Origin: Synechococcus sp. CBW1004
GTDB lineage: Bacteria; Cyanobacteriota; Cyanobacteriia; PCC-6307; Cyanobiaceae
Direction: 5' to 3'
Assembly (NCBI RefSeq): GCF_015840715.1
Contig: NZ_CP060397.1
Span: forward strand, 2,066,686-2,130,685
DNA: 64,000 bases
Under the pieces are notes generated by a model. It was not told the DNA's origin and did no database searches. It was given only the letters and a program-made list of their open reading frames with translations. Positions 45,066-55,608 of this stretch are shown one piece after another. Numbering within the stretch: position 1 is the first letter of the stretch; each line of letters begins with the position of its first letter. The position numbers and the translations under genes were made by a program.

Positions 45066-45955
45066 ACAGCGAGCAGTCCTCAGGGTCCCCGCGCGAGCGG
45101 TTTCTGTTTCTGGGCTCGGGCCTGGTGCTCGCGATCGCCGTGCTGGGGGCGATGGCCCGCGAGCAGGGCTGGGGAACGCCAAGCGTGGAGTTCCAGCTGC
45201 GTGGTTCCAGTGCCGATGGACTTCGGGTCGGCCAGGAGGTGCGCATCTCGGGCCTGCCGGTGGGGAAGGTGAAGGCGCTTCAGCTCCGTCCCGACGCCCT
45301 GGTCGATGTGCAGCTGCGGGTGCAGGAGCGTTACGCCGCACTCGTCGGGCCCCGGAGTGTCGCCAGCCTTGGTCAGGTGGGCCTGGTGGGTGATCACTTC
45401 GTGGTGATCTCGGCTGATCCGCAATCCGGGATGAAGGCGGGCGTCCGCGCCGGCCGTCGGCTGCCCTACATCCAGCCCCTGGCGATCAGCAACCTGATGC
45501 ATCGGCTGGTGGAGACGCAGATGGAGCTGCAGCGCACCCTGCGCAACACCACCCGCCTGACGGCAGGGGAGGTGCCGCAGGCCTTGAGGGAGATGCGGCG
45601 GGGCCTCAGTGGTGTGCAGCGTCTCACCACCACCCTGGAACGCGAAACAGCGGCCACGGCCCCCCAGTTGCGTGCGGGCCTCACCAGCATCAACCGGCTG
45701 AGCGCCAGCCTCGATCGGGAGACCGGGGTCACCGCGCCCGCGCTGCGCCGCACCCTCCAGCAGGTGAGCCGCACCGGAGAGCGCGCGGAGCAGACCGCGC
45801 GCGAGGTCCAGCAACTGCTGCGCCAGAGTCAGCCGCTTCTGGTCAGCAGCCTCAGGGAGATCGAAAGCCTCAGCCGCAGTCTCAACAGCCTGCTGCAGGG
45901 GCTGATCGGGGTGAGCGGCAGCGAGGGGAGGCCCGCCCCCCAGGTCAAACCGTGA
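45062..45955 (+). CDS. MlaD/MCE-domain protein
   Basis: A 297-residue single-pass protein. The N-terminal helix (RFLFLGSGLVLAIAVLGAMA) is followed by an MCE domain (SVEFQLRGSSADGLRVGQEV, RISGLPVGKVKALQLRPDAL, VASLGQVGLVGDHFVVISAD) at residues about 39-130, and a long coiled coil with repeated RLTT/LERET heptads. MCE proteins bind lipids in Mla-type transport between membranes; the usual MlaE permease and MlaF ATPase genes are not adjacent. Coupled to the upstream membrane gene. Confidence 0.87.
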   Translation: MNSEQSSGSPRERFLFLGSGLVLAIAVLGAMAREQGWGTPSVEFQLRGSSADGLRVGQEVRISGLPVGKVKALQLRPDALVDVQLRVQERYAALVGPRSVASLGQVGLVGDHFVVISADPQSGMKAGVRAGRRLPYIQPLAISNLMHRLVETQMELQRTLRNTTRLTAGEVPQALREMRRGLSGVQRLTTTLERETAATAPQLRAGLTSINRLSASLDRETGVTAPALRRTLQQVSRTGERAEQTAREVQQLLRQSQPLLVSSLREIESLSRSLNSLLQGLIGVSGSEGRPAPQVKP

Positions 45956-46171
45956 GAGGGGGCTGGACTCGCCGTCCAGGGCACCGCTGCGGCCGTCGAT
46001 GGCGCCTGGCCGGAGGCCTGCGCTGTCTGGAGAGAGGAGGCTGTTCCATGGGGGGATGCTCGCTCCAGGCCGATGCACCCAGCCTGGATGCGGTCGGCGC
46101 CTGTGCAGGGCCGTGCCTCCGGATCGGTGATCCTGGCCCAGATCGCCCTGGAGTTCCAGGCCGCTGAGCCT

Positions 46172-46927
46172 TCAGAACTGACTGGCTTCCGGCGTCACCC
46201 CGGCCGCGTCGTCGGCGACGCCCCTGGTGATGAACTTGTTCTCGCTGATGTCGGTCTGGTAGACGCAGCGCACGATCGGCTTGTCCTTGACCGAGCCCAC
46301 ATAGGCAAAGGTGTTCATCCGCTGCTTGCACTGGCGCATCTGCTCGGCGGTGATGGCTCCCTCCTTCTGCAGCACGCTCCAGTTCTCCCGGCGGATCACG
46401 CAGCCGGGCCTGAGCGCGGGCTGGGTGACGAAGCTGCTGCTGGGGTTCATCGTCGTGTAGAGCTCGATGTCCATCACGAAGGCGCTGGCGCCCCACTGAC
46501 GGCAGAACTCCGGATCGGGCACGGCCATGTCCAGCTGCTGGCTGCTGGCGATGTTGCCCTGATCCCCCTGGGTGGTGCTGGAGAGGCCGGTGCCGATGCC
46601 GATGCCCACGATCAGCACACCCGCCAGCACGGCGAGGGTGGCCGGGTTGAAGGCGATGCCGCCACCATTGGCACCTTTGCCACCGCCCGGACCACCACCG
46701 GCCCCGCCACGGCCGGGAGGGCGTCCGCGGCCGTCGTCTTCGTTCTCCCAGTCGCGTCGACCGCCCCGGCCGTAGGCGGAGGGCTCACGGCCGGGCCTGC
46801 CTCCGCGTTCGGCATCGCCGCGGGGATCGCGGCGACCCCAGTCCTGGCCTGAGTCGCGGTAGGCGCGCTCCGGCTCACGGTCGGAGCCGTAGCGGTCTGT
46901 GGAGCGGGGGCGGGGGGAGCGGGTCAC
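46172..46927 (-). CDS. DUF3172 family protein
   Basis: A 251-residue cyanobacterial protein. A highly charged, Arg/Gly/Asp-rich N-terminus (about 1-100) precedes a single helix ([20 protein letters not shown]) and a conserved domain ([58 protein letters not shown]). Function unknown. The GTG start overlaps the ndhM stop (GTGA), as is usual for the ndhM neighbourhood. Confidence 0.83.
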   Translation of the reverse strand: MTRSPRPRSTDRYGSDREPERAYRDSGQDWGRRDPRGDAERGGRPGREPSAYGRGGRRDWENEDDGRGRPPGRGGAGGGPGGGKGANGGGIAFNPATLAVLAGVLIVGIGIGTGLSSTTQGDQGNIASSQQLDMAVPDPEFCRQWGASAFVMDIELYTTMNPSSSFVTQPALRPGCVIRRENWSVLQKEGAITAEQMRQCKQRMNTFAYVGSVKDKPIVRCVYQTDISENKFITRGVADDAAGVTPEASQF

Positions 46928-47271
46928 AGGGTTTCGGTGCTGCGCGGCAGGCCCATCGAATAGTTGAGCACCCGTGCAGACGGGTTGTAACGCAGCTCGC
47001 CCGCCTGGAGCATGGTGCGGATCACTCCTTCGAGTTCCGAGCCGATGCGGCGCAGGGTGTAGTCGTTGAGGTCGGCGCCGGCATGGCGGTCCACCTCGCT
47101 GCGGAAGGCGCTGCGCAGCTTCTCGAGGGCTGTGTCGTCCCAGAGGAATTCGTTGTCCGGATCGATGTCGAGGGTCAGCTGGCCCGCGTCGGGAACCAGA
47201 TCGCCGTTCTCCACCCGGGCCGTGAACAGACGGATGTGGCGGGTGGTGGACTTCAGCAGGGTGTCGGCCAT
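46924..47271 (-). CDS. ndhM: NDH-1 subunit M
   Basis: A 115-residue cyanobacterial/plastid-specific stabilising subunit of NDH-1. Family blocks [49 protein letters not shown] and [17 protein letters not shown] are all present. Start ATG 47271. Divergent from crtP by 223 bases. Confidence 0.95.
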   Translation of the reverse strand: MADTLLKSTTRHIRLFTARVENGDLVPDAGQLTLDIDPDNEFLWDDTALEKLRSAFRSEVDRHAGADLNDYTLRRIGSELEGVIRTMLQAGELRYNPSARVLNYSMGLPRSTETL

Positions 47272-47485
47272 CGGGGTCGCGGCGAGCGGCTGGAGCGGAT
47301 CGGATCTCGACTCTAGGAACCCTGCCTGCGGCCGGCGTCGACGCAGCTGCGCGTGCGCCGAGCCGCAGCCCGTCCCATGCGCAGGCAACCGCCCGCCGGC
47401 TCCGTGGTTCAGCTCCGGAGAGGACCTCCCGGCCCCGCGCTCCCGGACGCTGCAGGGCGCCTCTTAAGGTTGCTGTCGCTATTAG

Positions 47486-48910
<1,425 letters not shown>

Positions 48911-48915
48911 CTCCG

Positions 48916-49842
48916 GTGGCCGTTGCCCCCGCTGCTCCCGCTGGTCTTCCCTCGCTCCAGGAGGCCTACGAGGCCTGTCGCCGTGAGACCGCCGAGTGGG
49001 CCAAGACCTTCTATCTCGGCACTCTGCTGATGCCGCCCGCCAAGCGCCGCGCCATCTGGGCCATCTATGTCTGGTGCCGGCGCACCGATGAGCTGATGGA
49101 CAGTCCGGAGGCTCAAGGACGGCCGGTGCCGGAGCTGGCGGCCCGCCTGGATGCGTGGGAGCAGCGCACCCGCGCCCTGTTCGCGGGAGAGGTGTGCGAC
49201 GGGCTCGATCTGGTGATGCGTGACACGATCGAGCGCTACCCCCAGCCCCTGCAGCCCTACCTCGACATGATCGAGGGCATGCGGATGGATCTCACCACCA
49301 GCCGCTATGCCGATTTTGATCAGCTGTACCTCTACTGCTATCGGGTCGCCGGTACCGTCGGCCTGATGACCCAGGAAGTGATGGGCGTTGATTCCGCCTA
49401 CACCTCCGCCCCCTGGAGTGACCCGCCGGACACCAGTGAGGCGGCGGTGGCCCTGGGCATCGCCAATCAGCTCACCAACATCCTGCGCGATGTGGGCGAA
49501 GACCGGGCGCGCGGCCGCATCTATCTGCCCCAGGAGGATCTGCGGCGCTTCGGCTATAGCGAGGCCGAGCTCATGGATGGCGTGCTCAACGACAGCTGGC
49601 GTGAGCTGATGCGCTTTCAGCTGGCCCGTGCCCGCGACTGGTTCGCCCGCTCGGAGGCGGGGGTGCGCTGGCTGGCACCCGATGCCCGCTGGCCGGTGTG
49701 GGCCTCTCTGCGCCTCTACCGCGGCATCCTCGATGTGATCGAAGCGCTCGATTACGACGTCTTCAACCATCGGGCCTACGTGCCCACCGCCGGCAAGATG
49801 CTCGATCTGCCACGTTCATTCGTGATCGCCCAGGCCCGCTGA
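48916..49842 (+). CDS. crtB: Phytoene synthase
   Basis: A 308-residue head-to-head prenyl synthase joining two GGPP. The Asp-rich motif VWCRRTDELMDSP, YLYCYRVAGTVGLM and ANQLTNILRDVGEDRARG (second Asp-rich motif) are present. Start GTG 48916, only five bases after the crtP stop. Confidence 0.96.
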   Translation: MAVAPAAPAGLPSLQEAYEACRRETAEWAKTFYLGTLLMPPAKRRAIWAIYVWCRRTDELMDSPEAQGRPVPELAARLDAWEQRTRALFAGEVCDGLDLVMRDTIERYPQPLQPYLDMIEGMRMDLTTSRYADFDQLYLYCYRVAGTVGLMTQEVMGVDSAYTSAPWSDPPDTSEAAVALGIANQLTNILRDVGEDRARGRIYLPQEDLRRFGYSEAELMDGVLNDSWRELMRFQLARARDWFARSEAGVRWLAPDARWPVWASLRLYRGILDVIEALDYDVFNHRAYVPTAGKMLDLPRSFVIAQAR

Positions 49843-49852
49843 GCGGGACCGC

Positions 49853-50803
49853 TCAGCGGGCCGCCTCCTCGAGCCAGCGCACCAGGATCGGGTTGACCCG
49901 CTCCGGTGCCTCGTCGTGGGGGCAGTGGCCCAGCCCCTCCAGCACCTGCAACTCGCGGATGCAGGCATGGTCTGCGGCCCAGTGGCAGGCTTCGCTCGGA
50001 TCCTCCCAGGGATCAGCGCCGCCCCAGACCATGCGCACGGGCCCATTCAGCTGGGCCAGCAGCTGTGGCGCCAGGTGATCGTCGAACAGGTTGACGAAGC
50101 CACGGAAGCTCTCCAGGGCACCCGGTTCGGTGGAGGGGCGGTGCAGCAGCTCCACCAGCTCGGCGTCGACGTTGCCGCCGCTGGGATAGGCCTGGGCGAG
50201 CACCCGGCGGATGAAGGCAGGTCGTGCCAGCAACCGGAACAGCGGCGCCAGCAGCCAGCGCTGGCGCACAGCGCCCTCCAGCCAAGGGCGCAACAGACGC
50301 TGCAGGGCCGGCTGCTCCGCCAGTCGCTTGCGATCGAGGGTGCGCTGGGCGCAGTCGATCAGCACCACCTGGGCCGGCGGTGTGCCGGCCTGCTGCAGCA
50401 TCAGCGCCGCCCGCAGGGCCACCACCGCCCCCACGGAATTGCCGATCAGATGCAGACGCCGGCCGTGCAGCGGCACCTGTTCCGCCAGGAAGTCCACCAC
50501 CTGGCTTGCCCAGAGATCGAAGCAATAGCGCACCGCTCCGGGACGTTCGGGTTCATCGGCCAGGCGCGAGGGCGGTTTGTCACTCGCTCCGAAGCCGAGC
50601 AGATCAAGGGCGAACACCTCCGCCTGCGTCGCCAGGGCTGGAATCGTGTGGCGCCAGTGTTGCTGCGAGGCGCCGAAGCCGTGGATCAGGAGCACCACGT
50701 CTGCGGCGTCCGGGTCGCCGGCCCGGCTCCAGGCGATGCGCCGCCCCTGCCAGCGCCAGAAGGATGGGGCACCAGGGCCGATGCTCTCCGGGGCCTGTGT
50801 CAT
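49853..50803 (-). CDS. Alpha/beta-hydrolase fold protein
   Basis: A 316-residue hydrolase with VVLLIHGFGASQQHWRHTIP (oxyanion region), nucleophile elbow HLIGNSVGAVVA (GNSVG), an acid in MVWGGADPWED and His in LEGLGHCPHDEAP. Length and lid resemble cyanobacterial chlorophyll dephytylase/pheophytinase-type or generic esterases; the substrate is not assignable. It is convergent with crtB (10 bases). Confidence 0.9.
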   Translation of the reverse strand: MTQAPESIGPGAPSFWRWQGRRIAWSRAGDPDAADVVLLIHGFGASQQHWRHTIPALATQAEVFALDLLGFGASDKPPSRLADEPERPGAVRYCFDLWASQVVDFLAEQVPLHGRRLHLIGNSVGAVVALRAALMLQQAGTPPAQVVLIDCAQRTLDRKRLAEQPALQRLLRPWLEGAVRQRWLLAPLFRLLARPAFIRRVLAQAYPSGGNVDAELVELLHRPSTEPGALESFRGFVNLFDDHLAPQLLAQLNGPVRMVWGGADPWEDPSEACHWAADHACIRELQVLEGLGHCPHDEAPERVNPILVRWLEEAAR

Positions 50804-51169
50804 CCCCGCCTCAGCTCGGAGGTCCCTGCCTGTGGGTTCGGGCTGCGGCAGGGTTTCGGAGGCTGAGTGGGCCTCCCACCCTGACGAGGGGAGGCGCCCC
50901 AGCCATGGCTGGGTTGCAGGGCGGTCGTCGCAGCTGGGGTCGGTCAGGGATCCTCCGCCGGTCGTCCCATTCTTCCGGCCCAGGCCGGGGACTGTTGGCG
51001 TCGGGCACCGGTCGGAGTGCAACAGGAAGCCCGGCGGCTGTGGAACGGCCGCCGGGCTGGGAAGGATCGGAACTGGTCTTGTGACGTCGGCCTGGAACCT
51101 CGAGCCCTCGGGGGCAGCCCCGCCGGTTGTCTCTGAGGCTCCTGGCTGTTTCAGATGCCGCTGGCCGGT
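50804..51169. other. Intergenic region with candidate terminator
   Basis: 366 bases between the hydrolase start and the RRM gene stop; no gene supported. It must hold the hydrolase promoter and the 3' end of the RRM transcript; only a terminator candidate was recognised. Confidence 0.6.
51028..51058 (-). terminator. Candidate intrinsic terminator of the RRM gene
   Basis: A perfect 11-bp stem AGCCCGGCGGC / GCCGCCGGGCT with a 9-base loop. On the minus strand it is followed by TCCTGTT, a weak T-tract, and lies about 110 bases after the RRM stop. Confidence 0.55.
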
Positions 51170-51598
51170 TCAGACGCCGACGGTCTGATTGGCGAGCAGA
51201 GCCTTCAGCTTGGCCAGTTCACCGGCCCAGCGGGGATCGGGAGCTTCGGTGTCGACGCTGTCGGAGTGCACCACCTTGTTGACGGCCTTGCGGGCAGCGG
51301 TGGGAGCCGGGCCGTTGCCGCGACGCTCGCCGCCGGCAGGGCTGCGGCTGTCGCGACGCTCGGAGATCTCGATGCGCAGGGCGTTGCCGCCGAAGTCACG
51401 GCCGTTGAGCTGCTCGATCACCGCCTCGGCCAGTTTCTGGTCGTCGACGTTGGCGAAGCCGAAGCCGCGGCTGGCGCCGGTCTCGCGGTCGTTCACCGCC
51501 TTGAACCGCACCCCCTCGCCGACGCTGGAGAACAGCGCCTCCAGTTCCTTGGCATCAAAAGTCTGCGGCAGGTTGCCGACGTAAAGGCGAACGCTCAT
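51170..51598 (-). CDS. RRM-type RNA-binding protein
   Basis: A 142-residue protein with a single RRM: RNP2 RLYVGNL near the N-terminus and RNP1 SRGFGFANV. A charged Gly/Arg/Ala linker (RDSRSPAGGERRGNGP) and a short conserved-looking C-terminus follow. Cyanobacterial RRM proteins (Rbp type) bind mRNA, are often cold-regulated and are involved in mRNA localisation; this one is not assigned to a specific member. Start ATG 51598. Confidence 0.9.
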   Translation of the reverse strand: MSVRLYVGNLPQTFDAKELEALFSSVGEGVRFKAVNDRETGASRGFGFANVDDQKLAEAVIEQLNGRDFGGNALRIEISERRDSRSPAGGERRGNGPAPTAARKAVNKVVHSDSVDTEAPDPRWAGELAKLKALLANQTVGV

Positions 51599-51657
51599 GG
51601 GAGTGCGGGTGAATGAATACTTTTGCTGGCGGAACAACACGCCGTTGCACCAGAAAG

Positions 51658-53181
51658 TTAATCACGGCGCCTGCCCCTGGAGGACGCTTCCACCTCGCCG
51701 TTGCGCCCTCCATCCAGCCATTGCCGCGCCACCTGAAGCACCGGATCCGGCCCGGCGGCGGCCGCCAGTCGTCCGAAGGCCCGCTCGCGCGTGAGATGGG
51801 CGAGCAGAGCGCCCAGGGTTCGGCCCGCCGGGATCCCCAGACGTTCCTGCAGCTGCTGCCCGTCCAGAGGGGGGCGTGGGTGGAACAGCGGGTCGCCGCT
51901 GTCGCGCCAGCGCTGCAGGGCCTCCCTGGCTTCCCGCGGCCCCAGATGCAGCACCAGGGCCGGCAGGTCCTCCTCCAGCTCGCGTTGCAGGGCCAGGCGC
52001 TCCTCCTCGGGGAGGCCTGCCAGGGTCAGGTCACCGCCCTGGGGCCCGTCCGCCTCTCCCGGCCCTTCGGCATTCTCCAGCCGTTCCAGCCAGTGACGCA
52101 GCCGTCGGCTCCGTTGCTGCAGGCGGCGGCTGGCCCGCAGCCGCACCAGCGCTGCAGGGGGAAGTAGGGCCGCCAGGCGTGCCAGGGGCAGGGCCCAGGC
52201 CTGCTCCTCGGTCTCAAGGCCACAGCGTCCGGCGCGGTCGGGCGTCAACCGCTCCAGCCACCGCGCCTCCGGGGCCGGCGCCTGCCCGCCCGGGGCTTCG
52301 CCTTGCGGGTCCCGTGCCTCCTGCCAGCCCCGCAGCAGGCCGAGTCGCCGCACCTGGAGCAGGCCTTCGGCTCCGCCCGGGGCGGCGGCCAGGCGCTCCA
52401 GTTCGGCGAGCACCCGCTCTCCGGCCACCTCCCCCAGGCGCCGGTGATGGGTATGGATCCAGCGGAGGGTCTGGGCGTCGATGGTGAAGTCCAGCTCGCA
52501 GGCCAGCCGCACGCCGCGCAGCAGCCGCAGCGGATCCTCCAGCAGGTTCGTCTCGCCCAGCGCCCGCAGCCGCCGGGCGCGCAGATCCGCCAGGCCGCCG
52601 CCGGGATCGATCGGCCCCAGGTCGGAGGCGCCGCCCGATGACCTCAGCGTCGCGGCCGCGGCCTCCAGGCTCGCCGGCCCACCGTCTGCCGGTCCACCGT
52701 CTGCCGGTCCAGGCTTGGCTTTCGCACGCTGCGACGTGGCAGCCCGGTCGCAGGTCTCCGGGGCGCACAGGGCTGCCAGCGGCAGGGCGATGGCGTTGAT
52801 GCTGTAATCACGGCGCGCCAGGTCCTGCTCAAGGCTGCTGCCCATCCGCCGGGCCAGGTCGAAGCTCCAGCCCTTGAGCACCAGGCGGGCGATCGAGCGC
52901 TCCGCGTCGAGCACGACGCAGCTGCCGCCGCAGCGCCGGGCGAGGCCGCGGGCCAGAGCGATGGCGTCTCCCTCCACCACCAGGTCCAGATCGGGGCGTT
53001 CCCCCAGGCGGCCCAGCAGGGCGTCGCGCACGGCACCGCCCACCAGCAGGGCATCGGCCGGCAGCAGGGCGGGATCGAGGGGCCAGCGCTGTGGCGCCAG
53101 GGCCCGGCGCAGCGCCTCGAGCTGGTCGCTGGCCCCGCAGGACAGAATGGGCGCCTGAGGCGATCCGGCCGGCATGTGCAT
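51658..53181 (-). CDS. tRNA nucleotidyltransferase / poly(A) polymerase family
   Basis: A 507-residue class II nucleotidyltransferase. The active site LLVGGAVRDALLGR with PDLDLVVEGDA and LARRDYSINAIALPLA is present, then LEDPLRLLRGVRLACELD. It probably adds CCA to tRNA 3' ends. A Pro/Gly/Ala-rich insertion (GPADGGPADGGPA) contains a 15-bp tandem duplication. The start is ATG 53181 or 53175, overlapping the divergent ycf34 start. Confidence 0.9.
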   Translation of the reverse strand: MHMPAGSPQAPILSCGASDQLEALRRALAPQRWPLDPALLPADALLVGGAVRDALLGRLGERPDLDLVVEGDAIALARGLARRCGGSCVVLDAERSIARLVLKGWSFDLARRMGSSLEQDLARRDYSINAIALPLAALCAPETCDRAATSQRAKAKPGPADGGPADGGPASLEAAAATLRSSGGASDLGPIDPGGGLADLRARRLRALGETNLLEDPLRLLRGVRLACELDFTIDAQTLRWIHTHHRRLGEVAGERVLAELERLAAAPGGAEGLLQVRRLGLLRGWQEARDPQGEAPGGQAPAPEARWLERLTPDRAGRCGLETEEQAWALPLARLAALLPPAALVRLRASRRLQQRSRRLRHWLERLENAEGPGEADGPQGGDLTLAGLPEEERLALQRELEEDLPALVLHLGPREAREALQRWRDSGDPLFHPRPPLDGQQLQERLGIPAGRTLGALLAHLTRERAFGRLAAAAGPDPVLQVARQWLDGGRNGEVEASSRGRRRD

Positions 53182-53425
53182 CTGCGTCGATTGCCACTGG
53201 GTCGACCGCTGCCAGGCCTATCACGCGGTGGAGCGACAGCACGGCGTGGCCCATCTCAGCGATGCCCCGGATCGACGGCCGCGGGAGCCCCGGATCCACG
53301 TGCAGGTGCGTGATCTGCCGGGAGGCGGTGTCGGTGTGGAGTGGGATGTGCGCGCCTGCAGTGACTTCCAGCTGGAGGCCGGCCGCTGGCAGCGCCTGCG
53401 GCCCGATGCCCCCCTCCCGACATGA
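53174..53425 (+). CDS. ycf34: Ycf34 family protein
   Basis: An 83-residue protein with MCICVDCHWVDRCQAYHAVE. The Cys pattern (C2, C4, C7, C13) matches Ycf34, an iron-sulfur-binding factor linked to photosynthetic electron transport. GVEWDVRACSDFQLE is also conserved. Its start codon lies inside the 5' end of the CCA-adding enzyme gene on the other strand. The stop overlaps tsaB by 4 bases. Confidence 0.92.
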   Translation: MCICVDCHWVDRCQAYHAVERQHGVAHLSDAPDRRPREPRIHVQVRDLPGGGVGVEWDVRACSDFQLEAGRWQRLRPDAPLPT

Positions 53426-54150
53426 GTGGCCTCGACCCGGACGACATGAGCCGCGACAGCGGTGACGGTTGGCTGCTGGCCCTGCACAGCAGCGGCGAGG
53501 GCTTCGGCGTCGGTGTTCTGCCCTGGCCCCCGCCGCACGACCTTGCGGCTCGCGTGTCGGCCCATGCAGGCAGCCAGGCCCTGTCGGCAGCGGATCCGCT
53601 GCTGCGCCGGGCGCGGCTGCAGCACTTCGCCACCGGCCGCGACCTCTCCAACCGGCTCCTGTCCTGCCTGGAAGCGGTGTTGCCGGCGCCGGAGTGGCCG
53701 CGGCTGCGGCGGCTGGCGGTGGCCATCGGTCCGGGCGGGTTCACCAGCACACGGCTGACCGTTGTGCTCGCGCGCAGCCTCGCCCAGCAGGATGACCTGC
53801 CGCTCGACGGGATCAGCAGCTTTCTGCTGATCGCCCGTCGCCTCTGCCGCGGTGCCCAGCCGCCCAGCGCGCCCTTCTGGCTGGTGCAGGAGCTGCCGCG
53901 CCGTGGCCGGGTCGCCGGCCTGTACGGCCTGGATCCGGCGGCTCCGGGGGGCGTGGTCGAGCTGGAGGTGCCCCGGTTGCGCGGTGATGCGGAGGAGCTC
54001 ATGGGTGCGGCGCGGCCGGCGGAGCCATGCCTGCCGGACGATGTGGCCGAACTTCTGTCGATCAGTGCCCTGAGGGCGCTCCAGGGCGCTCAGGCTCCCT
54101 GGCAGACGGTGGTGCCGATCTACCCCACCAGCCCCGTGCAGCAGGCCTGA
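53422..54150 (+). CDS. tsaB: tRNA threonylcarbamoyladenosine biosynthesis protein TsaB
   Basis: A 242-residue ASKHA-fold partner of TsaD. LALHSSGEGFGVGVL starts the fold and RRLAVAIGPGGFTSTRLTVV is the hallmark TsaB motif. The C-terminal segment (WQTVVPIYPTSPVQQA) agrees. ATGA overlap with ycf34 and TGATG overlap with the next gene indicate a tight operon. Confidence 0.93.
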   Translation: MSGLDPDDMSRDSGDGWLLALHSSGEGFGVGVLPWPPPHDLAARVSAHAGSQALSAADPLLRRARLQHFATGRDLSNRLLSCLEAVLPAPEWPRLRRLAVAIGPGGFTSTRLTVVLARSLAQQDDLPLDGISSFLLIARRLCRGAQPPSAPFWLVQELPRRGRVAGLYGLDPAAPGGVVELEVPRLRGDAEELMGAARPAEPCLPDDVAELLSISALRALQGAQAPWQTVVPIYPTSPVQQA

Positions 54151-54875
54151 TGGGACAGGCTCCCGCCCCACGCTCCCGCTGCCGCCGTCGTCCCCGGCCC
54201 TCGCTTCCGGCCGTGTCGCCGCGATCCCCGGATCCCGCCGCCAGCCCTCCCGGCCGTGGATCGCGCTCCCGTCGGCGGCCTCCCCGTCCGGCGCGCACCC
54301 GCTGGCGCTGGCTTCCGCTGGCGTTCGCCTGCGGTGGCCTGCTGTGGCTGTCGCGGGGCTGGTGGCTGCCGGAGCCGCCACCACCTCAGATGATCCTGGT
54401 GCTGGGCGGCGATGCGGACCGCGAGAGGGAGGCAGCCCGGCTGGCCCGCGAGGATGGATTGCCGGTGGTGGTCAGTGGTGGCACCAATCCCGAGTACGCC
54501 CGCTGGCTGTTCGAGCAGCGCGAAGGGGTGCCGCCGTCGCGGCTGCGGCTCGACTACCGCGCCACCGACACCCTCACCAACTTCACCTCGCTGGCGGATG
54601 ATCTGCGACGCGCCCGGATCCGCCATGCCCTGCTGGTGACCAGCAGCGACCACATGCAGCGGGCGATGCTCGTGGGTCGCATCGTGGCCGGCAGCCGCGG
54701 CATCCATCTGACACCGGTGGCGGTGCCCTGCGGGGATCGCTGCGAGCCGGAAGGCCGGCGGCTGGTGTGGGGTGACGGCCTGCGAGCGCTGATCTGGGTG
54801 GTCAGCGGTCGGGATGTTCGCCACTGGGCGGAAGAGCACCTCTCTCCCTGGCTGCACCGATTCGGCCTGGAGTGA
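54150..54875 (+). CDS. YdcF/ElyC family (DUF218) protein
   Basis: A 241-residue membrane-anchored protein. An Arg/Pro-rich N-terminus precedes a helix (LPLAFACGGLLWLSRGWW), then MILVLGGDADREREAARLA, VVSGGTNPEY and SLADDLRRARIRHALLVTSS with DHMQRAM. Family members act in envelope/peptidoglycan biology. The end overlaps the convergent plsC gene by 74 bases. Confidence 0.9.
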   Translation: MGQAPAPRSRCRRRPRPSLPAVSPRSPDPAASPPGRGSRSRRRPPRPARTRWRWLPLAFACGGLLWLSRGWWLPEPPPPQMILVLGGDADREREAARLAREDGLPVVVSGGTNPEYARWLFEQREGVPPSRLRLDYRATDTLTNFTSLADDLRRARIRHALLVTSSDHMQRAMLVGRIVAGSRGIHLTPVAVPCGDRCEPEGRRLVWGDGLRALIWVVSGRDVRHWAEEHLSPWLHRFGLE

Positions 54876-55608
54876 TCAGGCCCTGATCGAGCATCCGGTT
54901 GATCTGCTCCTGCACCACCCGGGTGGTGGCGTCCAGATCGGCGCGACGGCGTGAGGCCGGAGGCGGCACCGGTGTGCCGATGCGGATGTGCACCGGCACC
55001 AGCCGCGGCTGGCTCTGCCCCGGGCCCAGGGCCCGGTGGCTGTTGATGATCGCCACAGGCAGCAGCGGCACACCGGCCCGGGCCGCCAGCAGGGCGGCGC
55101 CGGGCTGGGGGTCGTTGACGCGGCCGTCGCTCTGGCGGGTGCCGTCGAGGAAGACGCCGGTGGCCCAGCCCTGCTGCAGTCGGTCGGTGGCCGTGCGGAT
55201 CGCCTCGCGGTCGCTGGCGCCGCGGGCCACCGGATAGGCGCCGCAGGCGCGGATGATCGGCCCCAGCAGCGGTACCCGGAACAGCTCGGCCTTGGCCATG
55301 AAGGCCACCGGCCGGCCCAGGGCATGGCCGAGCAATGGCGGATCGAGGTGGGAGCCGTGGTTGGCCACCACCACCAGGGCACCCTCCTCGGGCACATTGG
55401 CATTGCCGGCGGTGCGACCGCGGAACAGCAGGCGGTACACCGGAAAGACCAGCAGATAGCTGATCAGCCGGTAGGTGAGGCTCGGCCTGGGCGTGCTCAG
55501 CAGTGCCGGCGGCTCGGCCGGTCTGCGGCGGCGCCGCAGAACCCGCTTGACCGCGGCCACGGGCCGGCTGCCGGGACGTCCCGGGCTCTGGCCTGCGGGA
55601 TCGCTCAC
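54802..55608 (-). CDS. plsC: 1-acyl-sn-glycerol-3-phosphate acyltransferase
   Basis: A 268-residue PlsC acylating lysophosphatidic acid. NHGSHLDPPLL contains the catalytic HX4D; FMAKAELFRVPLLGPIIRAC, GVFLDGTRQSDG and the later LPVAIINSHR block match the family. The GTG start at 55608 overlaps the fabD stop. The last about 25 residues are coded antisense to the YdcF C-terminus. Confidence 0.93.
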   Translation of the reverse strand: MSDPAGQSPGRPGSRPVAAVKRVLRRRRRPAEPPALLSTPRPSLTYRLISYLLVFPVYRLLFRGRTAGNANVPEEGALVVVANHGSHLDPPLLGHALGRPVAFMAKAELFRVPLLGPIIRACGAYPVARGASDREAIRTATDRLQQGWATGVFLDGTRQSDGRVNDPQPGAALLAARAGVPLLPVAIINSHRALGPGQSQPRLVPVHIRIGTPVPPPASRRRADLDATTRVVQEQINRMLDQGLITPGRIGAARERGALPPSGEHPDR

